DNA from: Scenedesmus sp. ARA3
Lineage: Eukaryota; Chlorophyta; Chlorophyceae; Sphaeropleales; Scenedesmaceae
Length of the DNA stretch: 18,766 bases
NCBI GenBank assembly: GCA_004335835.1
Contig: RWJK01000222.1
Coordinates: forward strand, 9,266-28,031
Reading direction: 5' to 3'
The notes beneath the pieces were generated by a model. The model saw nothing but the letters and a program-made list of their open reading frames with translations, ran no database searches and was not told the DNA's origin. Positions 10,362 to 18,766 of the stretch are shown here, piece by piece (the first letter of the stretch is position 1; each line of letters begins with the position of its first letter). The translations under genes and the position numbers were made by a program.

Positions 10362-13300
10362 TCATTCGGCCCAGCTCACTCTCCTGACGCTGCTGAGTTG
10401 TCTAGAAGAGCTTTGCAGCATCCCAGCAGTACTGCTGCCAGCAGTGCAAGCCAGTCCCTTGGCTGCTGTGCTGCTGCTACCACCAGTTTGCTGCTTCGGC
10501 TGCTTCTTCAGAATAGGCTTTGGCTTGTACAACAGCTTCCCCTCAGGATGAGGAAACTGCCGCTCCACCTGATAGCTCCCAACCCCAGGCACGCCTCCCA
10601 CCTTATCTAGCGCTGCAGCAGCAGCCAGCACTGCTGCATGCCCATCAGCAGCAGCCAGCCTGGCAGCAGCCTCCTTCACGGTAAGGCTGCTGCTGTTGCT
10701 GCTGCTCAACTTGCCAGCTATTGAGTAGGCAGGCCCGCTGCAGCCAAACCCGCTGCTGCCAGCTGCAGCATGGTGGTCCCCTGGAGCTGGAGATGTTAAG
10801 TCAGTGGCAGCCCCTGCACTGCCCGGTTTCATCCCTGCTGTACCTGCTGCCCTGGCCTTGCTGCTGCGGCGCCGGCTGCTGCTCTGCTGCAGCGCCACGC
10901 TCACAGCATCACGCAGTGCTGACATGTCTGACAGCGCTGCCCCGTCTTCATGTTGCACTGCAGGCAAAGGCTGTGGCTTGCTTGAAGGCCCACTCTGCCT
11001 GCTTTTGCTTCTGGCAGTTCCGACAGGTGGCTCACCACGTGCTGGTGCTGCACCTTGCATGCCTGCTGCTGCTGCTGCTGAAGGTGCAGCTGCCTTGCAC
11101 TTGCGCGTCGCCCGCTGCGTCTGCTTCTCCAGCAGCCTCGCCAGCTGCTGCTGCAGCTGCGCAAGGCTGGGCTGCCCATGCAGCTCCTCAAAGCCGCCTC
11201 CCACAGCACCATCTCCAGCTTCAGTAGCAGCAGCTGCTGCTGGAGGGCCAAACGTGTAAGCCGGGCCTGAGATTGCGGTGGTGCCACCAGCAGCTGGCTG
11301 GTGCTCGCCAGGCCCTGGCGTTGCACTGTCTGCATGACATGCAGCAGCAGGTTCCAAGCAACAATGGCTGCATCTGGAGGACACAAACCGAGACCGTGCT
11401 GCAACGTTGACTGAGTACACTTTGGCTGAGTGTGGAGGATCTGGTTGATGTGTGTAAAGCCATGCTGTTGCAGCACATGCGAGGGCCTCACTTCTAGGCC
11501 CTAGCTAGGTCTGCCAGCTTGCCCAGCAACAAACACGACACTTCCATATGTGAGCATCGGATTGCCGCACTGTGCTGATGGGAACCTCATCTAGGTCTGC
11601 CAGCTTGCCCAATATCAAAATCACACGTGCAACTGCAGCCACACGTGTGCAGCCGGCATTGAGCGGCACGGTGCTGCAAGAACCTCACCTAGGTTGGCCA
11701 GCCTGCCCAGCATCTGCCGCAGCCGGCTGCTGCCCTTCTTGACCTTGCCCTGCAGGCTAAAGGCATCACACACCACACATGCAACTACACACACATGTGT
11801 GTCGCACTGTGCTAAGGAGAACCTCACCTAGGTGGGGCAGCTTGCCCAGCATCTGCCGCAGCCGGCTGCTGCCCTTCTTGGCCTTGCCCTGCAGGCTGAA
11901 GGTATCACGCCACACATGTGACTACAAACCCTTGCGTGCCGCACTGTGCTAAGGAGAACCTCACCTAGGTCGGCCAGCTTGCCCAGCATCTGGCGCAGCC
12001 GGCTGCTGCCCTTCTTGGCCTTGCCCTGCAGGCTGAAGGCAGGCGCGCTGGGCGCATGGGGCGGCGGCCCTGCTGTTGCGGGCAAGTGGTAGTAGCCGGG
12101 TGCGGGGCTGTCGGGGTCTGTGCCTGCTGCTGCTGCTTCTGGCAGCCGGCCAGCCATTGTGAAGGCTGGGGCAGAGGGTGCAGTGCTGCAGAGGAAACAG
12201 CAAGTACAGGCTCTCAGAAGGCTGATGCATGTTATGATGTCTTTAATGTATGAGTGCGAATAAATTTAGATGCCATGTCTCCTTGTGAAAATACAGCAAA
12301 ACAGCAAGCGCGCCCTAGGCGCCAGCTTCCCCAGTACAAGCCCGAGCTGCAAACAAGTCTCACCTTGCCAGCGCGCCTGCTGCATCATAGTCCACACAGC
12401 ACGGCCCATCAGCCTCCCTCTGCGGCTCAGCCAGCCTCCCAGCCATGCTGAACGCTGGCGCAGCAGGCCCCAGGTGCACCTCCACCAGATGTGCATCATA
12501 CTGCCCCACCCCAGGCACATCTGAATCAGTACTGCCAAGCCCTCGGGCTGCATTTGCCGGCCTGCCAGCCATTGTGTAAGCCGGCGCAGCAGTTGTGACT
12601 GCTGCCAGTGCACCAGCCTGCTCGTATGCACCCGGCCCTGGGGAAGGGTCTGCACCAGCAGCAGCAGTACCCGTACTATCTGGCAGGCGGGGTGCCATTG
12701 TGTAAGCTGGCACCCCAGTGCCTGCAGAGGTAGGCTGGTGGTACTGGCCTGGGCCTGGCAGTGAGGCTGCAGCAGCGGCAGCAGCATCTGGCGCTGCTGA
12801 CCTTGCTGCCATGGTGAAGGCAGCTCCAGCGGGGCCTGCAGTAGAGGGTGAGGTGGTGCCAGCAGGCAGACAGCCAGGCAGCGCGGCCACGCCAGTTCCA
12901 AGTTGAGCGCTGATGATCTTGCGGGTCGACATGCTGCATGCACATGTTCTGCAACTTATGTAAGTTACGCCTGATATGTGGCTGTGGTTTGGGGGATTAG
13001 CCTGATATATACAAAGGTGGCTGTTCAAAACCGGAACAGAAGATGCAACACAGGATCACTTGCAACAGCACCTAGTACACCCTCACTCAATCCTCACCTG
13101 CCGGCAGCTCATACGTGCCAGGAGCCGGGCCATCCTCGTCTTGGCGAGCAGCAGCGTCGGGCCAACGCCCTGCCATGCTGAAGGCAACCCCCGCACCCTG
13201 CTTTACAGGATCCAGCGGGCTGTAGCAGCCAGGGCCAGGCAGCAGTGCTGCCTCAACGAGGCCTTTTGCTGTGTCTGCTGGCTTGCCTGCAATTGTCCAG

Positions 13301-14908
13301 GCTGGTGCTGCTACTGCTGCTGGGTGGGCGGGGTCGTAGTCGCCTGGTGCAGGCACTGCTGCTGTGTCACCTGGTATGCGGTCATGAAGCAGAGGCACAG
13401 CAGTCACACATGTCAGCTGCTTGCTGCTGAGTGTTGGCAGCTGTCAGAATTGGCGCCAATTGGTCTACTGGCAAACAAAACACTCTCAATGCCTGCACAC
13501 ATCTTGAGCACATCTTCGTAGCCCACGCCCCACAAAGTGATCCGACAGCCAAAGCAGCTCCACAAACCTCCGCTTGCCTCCTTGAGCCGCACCCCCATCG
13601 TCCATGCAGGCGCAGCGCCAGCCACCGCCGCTGCAGCTTCAGCCACGCCATACGCCCCTGGCCCTGGCAAGCCATCAGCAGCAGCATCGCCTTCAGCTGC
13701 AACTGCCCTGCCAGCCATGCTGTAGCAGGGACCCCTGGGCAGCTCTGGCAGCTGGAAAGCGCCTGGCCCAGGGCTGGCGTCATCTGCTGCTGCTGCTGCA
13801 TCCACAAGCTTTGTTCCAATTGTGAAAGCTGGAGCTGCAGGTGCTGCTGGGTCCAGGTAATCGGCTGCCAGGTACGCGCCTGCATCAGGCATACAGAAAA
13901 GAAGGCAGGCATGTGAGCATGACAAAACTGGGTTCGTCAGACATGCTGCAGGAATATATCACCAAGGAAGCTGCCCTTGGGCTGCTATCAGGTAGCAAAA
14001 CGTGTTCAGCAACCACAAGCGTAATTGCTCAGCAGCATTTTACATCCTGCAGCGTGCGCTCATCAGACCCATCTGCAGCTGGCACTTGCCCAACACTGGT
14101 TGATAACTGTGTCTTACCTGGACCTGGGATGTCTGCCGCAGCAGTACCACTGTCCTGGGGCCTCCCTGCCATGCTGAAAGCAGGGCCCCTTGCTGCTGCC
14201 AGTCCCCCTTCACTGTGATACTCCCCAGGGCCTGGCCCTGCACCATCAGCAGCAGCACCATCCCCAGCCAGGCCAGGCTGTGGCAGGCGTGCTCCCATAC
14301 TCCAGGCTGGGCCTGAGGGGCCTGCTGCATCAACAGCGTACTGGCCAGGGCCTGCAGGAGAGGCACAGGACACACGGACATCAAGCAAAAGCAATAGAAA
14401 CCAGCTATTGCGCCAAAGCCTGTGACTGCAGAGCAGCAACAGCAGCAGCAGTTGCGGCAGCACCACCTGCTGAAGCAGCACAGAACTAAAGTGATACGTG
14501 CTTGCATGTCATAAAGGTTGGCCATTTGTGCAGTGTCTGCGATGCTTGAGGATTCAAAGCGTGCTTGTCGCGCAGCAGCATCCGCGTTACTCCACAGATG
14601 ATGAATTGTGCTGGCCAGCCTGTCAGCGCAGCCGTACCTGGTTGATATGCCGTCCGCGCTTCCGCATCAGCAGCAGCAAGCCTGCCACCCATGGTCCAGG
14701 CAGGCCCACTGACAGCCATGCCAGATGGATCCACCACATCATAGTCACCCACTGCAGGGCCCTTAAATCCTGCTGCTGCTGCTGCTGCTGCATCCTTGTC
14801 AGCAGGGCGCGTCCCCATGGTGAAGCAGGGGCCTGAGGGGATGCTGGGCGGCACTGCGTAGCTGGCTGGGCCCGGGCTGTCGCTGCTGACATCTGTGTAC
14901 ACGGTAGT

Positions 14909-14948
<40 letters not shown>

Positions 14949-17900
14949 GCAGTGGGCAGTTGCAGGCGATAGGTGGGTAGCGACAGTGCTGCCGCACTGT
15001 GCGCTGGCAGTACACATTGTCCTCAGCCCAGCACAGCTCATGGCAACTACAACATGTAGGGTTTCTGATGGCATGCAACAGCCGTCAATCCACCGCACCT
15101 GTGCTCTTCAGCTTGCCTCCAATTGTATACGCCGGCCCGCCGCCCTCGTCAGGCACAGCATAGCTGGCAGGCCCCGGCGAGTCCGCCCCAGCAGCAGCAC
15201 CAGCAGGCAGTGCCAGCCGCGCACCAAAACTGTACTCCTTGCTACCCTGCAGCGCTGCCTCTGCTGCTGGGTTGTAGTAGGCGCCTGGCCCTGCCAGCTC
15301 GCTGCCGGCCTGCTGTGCTGCTGAGGGGCTGGGGGGCCTGGCTGCTATGGTGAAGGCGTGGCCTGTGCCTGGCAGCTCCCTGCAGGCATGAGTCACAATA
15401 GCAGCAGCAGCAGGACGAGTGGAGGCACAGCACACCATGGTCCTACTGTGCGCGGAATGCTATGCCCAAGTCTATGTGTGCAGCCATGCTTGTGACAAAC
15501 GGGTGGTGGGATGTGGTGAGCTCATGCCCAGGCAGGCAGTGCTGTATCATTATTTCGCTCACGTATGGTAGTCTCCTGGTGCCGGTTGCCTTGCAGCCTC
15601 CCGCTGCTGCCTTGCGTCATCACTTAGCTTGCCAGCCATACTAAAGGCAGGACCAGCAGGGCCCACTGCTGCAACATAGTACTGCCCAGGCCCAGGCAGC
15701 AGCTCCTGCTGTTGCTGCAGCAGCTCAGGACAGCGTCTAGGAGCAATAGTATAAGCTGGCGCGGACTTGCCGAGGGTGCTGACACTAGTGGTGTCATAGT
15801 CGGTTGGGCCAGGCGTGTCAGCCCCCACAGAAGCACTGTGCCTACGGGCTTTAGGCCTGCAGCAGCAGCAGAGGCAGCAGTCGATGGACAACACAATGCA
15901 ATGCATCGCCACAAAGTCAGCAGCACCTGCACACACAATGACCTGGCTTCTGCAGCAACTGTCATCAAAACGGCAACTCTGATTGGTATCAAAGTGTGTA
16001 AGGCAGCCAGCTTGTGAAACACTCTGCGCCTCACTTTGCAGGAAAGCTGAAGGCGGGTCCATCCGGCTTGAAGGCTGTCTGCTGGTACTCTGCTGGCCCA
16101 GGGGAGCTGCTGCGGGCCTTGGTGCCAGGCTGGGGCAGGCGGCCAGCCATGGAGTAGGCGGGCGCTGCAGCAAGCACATGATACACGATCCAATACGCCC
16201 ACATGTCACAGCGGTTAAGAACGGCACATGCAGGGCCGATGTGGCAAACTCAATGCCTGACTGGACTGCTGCATGCCCAGTACCCAAGAAAAGTGTGATA
16301 CAGTCAAGCAGCCTAACACTTCAACCGTGGCATCCACTGCCAAACGGCTGCTGCATTGCTTTTTGGCGCACCTGATGGGCTGACGCTGCGGCCCCAGGCG
16401 GGGTGTGTGTGGTAGCTGCCAGGCCCTGGGCTGCTGCTGCCTGCAGCCCTGCCTCCTGTTGACGCTGCTGCTGTTGCATCTGGCTTGCCGTGGATGGAGA
16501 AGGCAGGGCCATCAACGCTGCAACAGCAAGACAACATGATGCGAAACAGTGTGAACGAGACACCTTGGGCGATACACTGAATGCCAGAGTTCTGCTAGCG
16601 TGTGGTGCTCAGCATGTCTATACTTGACTATACTATACAGCCGCAAAATGCGTGGCGCGCTTGTTGTGGGTGATGTCCATGTGCAGAACTACTTCCAGCA
16701 GCAGCCAAGAGACAAAGTGCTGTGGCGGCAGCCGTCCTTTGCTGTTGCGGTCGCTGTGTGCTCACATGAAGTGCAGCTGCTGGTGCTCCCCAGGCCCGGG
16801 TGCTGCTGCCTCCTGGCCAGGCTGCCGCCAGCGTCCAGCCATGCTGAATGCGGGACCACCAGCACTGCCAGCCCTGCGGCGGCAGCAGCAGCAGCAGCAG
16901 CAGCGGTGAGACTAGCATGTGGTTCCTATCACAGGCTAACCAGCAGCTGTTCCATCAAGGACAGCCCAAACGACAACATGCACAAGCCTATTGCTTTCCG
17001 TAAACATGTGCTGGAAGTAGCCAGGCGCAAAGCGTTGCTGATGCAAAGCAGAGAATTGAACTACCACTACAAGTATGCTTCGGCACCTTGGGTTGTAGTA
17101 GGTGCCAGGCCCTGGCATGTTCTCTGCTGCTGCCTTGCCTGCCGCCGCCGCTGCTGCTGTTGCTGCTGCTGGCTTTGCACCCATAGTAAAAGCAACGCCC
17201 TGCTGTCCAAAGCTGCTGGGTAAGCTGTAGGCACCGGGGCCGGGTGTGTCATCCTGTTGTTACATCACAAATGTGCACAAGTTAGCTACTATCTGCAGCA
17301 ACTGGCGGCAGCTCAGGCACTTCATGGAACTGATAAGCTGCAACTCTTCCCTTTGTTAATAAGGCAAAGAGAGTTATGAAACAGCAAATGCGATACTATG
17401 TCTACCAGCTGGCATGGTAGGAACACCCACCTTCCCCTGCTGCTTTGCATCTTCACTGTCCGCTGCCTTGCGTTGCACGCCTTGGCAGTTGCTGTTGGGG
17501 CCCGGCCCACCCAAGCATCTGCTGTCGCTGCTGCCGCAGGCACCCGGCGGTTGTGCATTGCTGCATCTACTGCAGTGCTGCAGCCGCTCAAGCATAAGCT
17601 TACATCCAGAGCAACCTGAGCAGGCAGCTGCAGCGGCGGCTGCAGCTGCCGCAACTGCCACTGCAGCAGTTGCTGCGTCATTGCTGTTGCTGCTCTGCTG
17701 CGGGCCCGCTGCTGTGCTGTGCTTATGCCTAATTCGCCTTGCAGGAAACTTGCTGTCCGAAGGCAACTCAGGCAGCATATTGCAAGCTGATTTGCTGAAC
17801 TGTTCGATTGCAAGCTGCGTTGCTGTCTTTGCAGTTGCGGCAGCGGCTGCTGCTGCAGCCGCAGGTCCAGCACAGCCCTGTGCAAGAGCAGCACCCAAAG

Positions 17901-18650
17901 ACCCAAGGTAGTACTGAGAGGCTGTTGCTGCTGCTAACGGCACGGCAGTCAAGAGGCCCTCGGCAGCTGCACGTACGATGCCATTGCTGCTGCAAGAAGC
18001 GCCCCCAACCTGCTGCAGATGATGCTGGTAGTGCTGCTGCTGATGGGTGCATGCGGCAGTAGTTCCAGTTCCTGCAAAGTACGGCAACCGCAACCAATTG
18101 TGTGACGGACATAGTGGGGCAGCATGCACCAAGTGCTGTGTCAGGGATGTATTGCTGGATTCGCAACATTTCAGCATCGCACCGCAGTATATTCACAGCA
18201 AGGAAAGTGAGCACAAAGATTACCTGCTTGGTCAAACCTGCTGCTGCTGCTGCCATTGTTGCTCTGGCTGGTCAGCCTTCGCATGCGCATACTTGAAACT
18301 GCTTTCTTCGCCTCTGGTGTCTCAGCAGCATTGTTAATGCTGTGTTTCTTGTGCTTGGTGGAGCTGCTGCATGCATGCTTGTTTGTGCTGGCGTCATAGC
18401 TGCAGCAGTCGATGTTTTCGCTGCTGGGCGCTGTGTTGAACACTAGTGGCTTGCCAAAGCTGAAAGGCAAGCCAAACACGGGCCTGCTGGACCCAAGGTT
18501 TCTGTCATTCTGATCTGCGCGGTACGCTCGTAATTAGATACACGTCCCAGCGTAGATGCAGCACCAGCAGCAGTCTCTGCTGCTGAAGCAGGCTGATGTG
18601 TCACCTGATTGACCAAGCGAGAGCGTAGAGCTCAACAGCGATAGGACCAT
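10362..18650 (-). CDS. Giant sperm-tail PG-rich repeat (STPGR/SHIPPO, ODF3-like) protein, sixteen exons
   Basis: Exons on the minus strand: 18650-18605, 18514-18224, 18071-17431, 17253-17087, 16873-16766, 16517-16372, 16164-16035, 15856-15563, 15379-15099, 14892-14638, 14351-14118, 13879-13568, 13370-13098, 12835-12364, 12185-11965, 11329-10362. Every junction is GT-AG and in phase, giving about 1612 aa. Residues 1-326 are Ser/Ala/Gln-rich with no clear domain. From 327 on, about 28 repeats alternate a PGPGxY box (for example DTPGPGAY, DSPGPASY) with a GPAFSMAGRL-like box about 15-25 residues later, which is the STPGR signature. Residues 1345-1365 form a Leu/Gln-rich probable coiled coil, and the C terminus is basic (KPKPILKKQPKQQ). 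In known relatives this repeat binds microtubules, often in the lumen of ciliary doublets; the role here is inferred. The family is secure. The weakest points are exon 1 (ATG with in-frame TAG two codons upstream, donor GTGACA) and the GTTTGT donor of exon 12. Confidence 0.85.
11500..12020 (-). repeat. Tandem array of the exon 15 tail plus donor in gene B intron 15
   Basis: The true exon 15 end (donor 11965/11964) is followed inside the intron by two good copies, with donors at 11829 and 11699, and two decayed ones near 11591 and 11505. Spacings are 136, 130, 108 and about 86-95 bp. Good copies keep about 75 nt of exon-like sequence (GKAKKGSSRLRQMLG...), the CTAG|GTGAGG donor, and the exonic TTCAGCCTGCAG, which can also act as an acceptor. 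Shrinking spacing and increasing divergence toward exon 16 give the array a polarity. Confidence 0.9.
12836..12934 (-). other. In-frame open stretch with ATG inside gene B intron 13
   Basis: Upstream of the exon 14 acceptor (CTACTGCAG at 12836) the frame of exon 14 stays open into the intron and includes an ATG at 12934 followed by Ser-Thr-Arg-Lys-Ile-Ile. A transcript starting inside this intron could make a shorter STPGR protein carrying only the last repeats. The acceptor has a strong pyrimidine tract and the spliced model is phase-perfect, so I treat this as a possible alternative start only. Confidence 0.25.
14911..14952. repeat. Interrupted CAG tract before a gene B acceptor
   Basis: About fourteen triplets, CAG with one CAA interruption, read as CTG in gene B. 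The tract lies just upstream of the acceptor of exon 10 (TACACAG at 14893), in the polypyrimidine position of intron 9. Confidence 0.9.
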
Positions 18651-18766
18651 GAACTAATCAGAGGTCACAAGATAACCAATAACGTCATACTTTGCTGTGA
18701 AGGGTTCGCCAGGGCGACTTTCAAGCAGCAACCTGCCTCGCGAACTCGTGCAGCACCTCCAAACAC
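18651..18766 (-). promoter_or_regulatory. Partial 5' flank of gene B
   Basis: Only 116 bp precede the proposed start codon before the window ends. No promoter element was recognised. If exon 1 is wrong, the real first exon of gene B lies beyond the window edge. Confidence 0.3.

Noticed and set aside
10721..11259. Plus-strand open frames of 151-168 aa
   Set aside because: They are antisense to the last STPGR exon and owe their openness to its GC-rich Ala/Ser codons.
12836..12960. STPGR exon 14 starting further upstream at GTTGCAG or CATGCAG
   Set aside because: Those acceptors give the wrong phase after exon 13; CTACTGCAG at 12836 restores the frame and joins directly to PAGAAFTM.
13571..13580. 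GC-type donor (GAG|GCAAGC) for STPGR exon 12
   Set aside because: It leaves phase 0, which does not fit the next acceptor; the GTTTGT donor at 13568/13567 gives the correct phase 1.
18171..18479. GTG start at 18479 for the STPGR gene
   Set aside because: The frame stays open upstream with sensible coding (NLGSSRPVFG), and a nuclear algal gene should start at ATG; an upstream exon with ATG at 18650 fits phase.

Overview
The window looks like nuclear DNA from a green alga (Chlorophyta, probably Chlorophyceae; a Scenedesmus-like or other volvocine/sphaeroplealean lineage is my guess). The reasons are many short GT-AG introns, extreme CAG/CTG triplet richness giving poly-Ala and poly-Gln tracts, and a eukaryotic cilia-type repeat protein. 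No bacterial-style operons, mobile-element genes, tRNA or rRNA were recognised.

Two multi-exon genes could be rebuilt by hand, both on the minus strand and head to tail. Gene A runs from the ATG at 9704 to a stop at 3457. It has ten exons and encodes about 1063 aa: a secreted subtilisin-family (S8) serine protease with Asp, His, Asn and Ser catalytic residues all present, an inserted PA domain and a C-terminal Fn3-like region. Gene B runs from about 18650 to a stop at 10362. It has sixteen exons and encodes about 1612 aa: a giant sperm-tail PG-rich repeat (STPGR/SHIPPO, ODF3-like) protein with about 28 repeats, expected to bind ciliary or cytoplasmic microtubules. Every exon junction was checked for GT/AG and reading phase, and both models stay open throughout. 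There is no evident functional link between the two genes.

Layout: 1-88 is a 22-bp tandem repeat. From 89 to about 1829 there is no recognisable gene. From about 1830 to 3561 lies a repeat array that runs into the 3' end of gene A. Gene A fills 3457-9704. The 658-bp spacer 9705-10361 holds the 3' flank of gene B and the 5' flank of gene A. Gene B fills 10362 to about 18650, and its 5' flank is cut by the window edge.

The most unusual signal is a structural pattern seen three times. The last 60-80 nt of an exon, its 5' splice site and some of the following intron are tandemly repeated inside the downstream intron or 3' flank. This occurs in gene A intron 6 (about 136-bp unit, five copies), gene B intron 15 (about 130-136-bp unit, three good and two decayed copies) and the gene A 3' end (262-bp unit, near-identical copies). 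The copies keep intact donors and open frames, so they could be decoy splice sites, alternative or poison exons, or simply a mode of intron growth in this genome.
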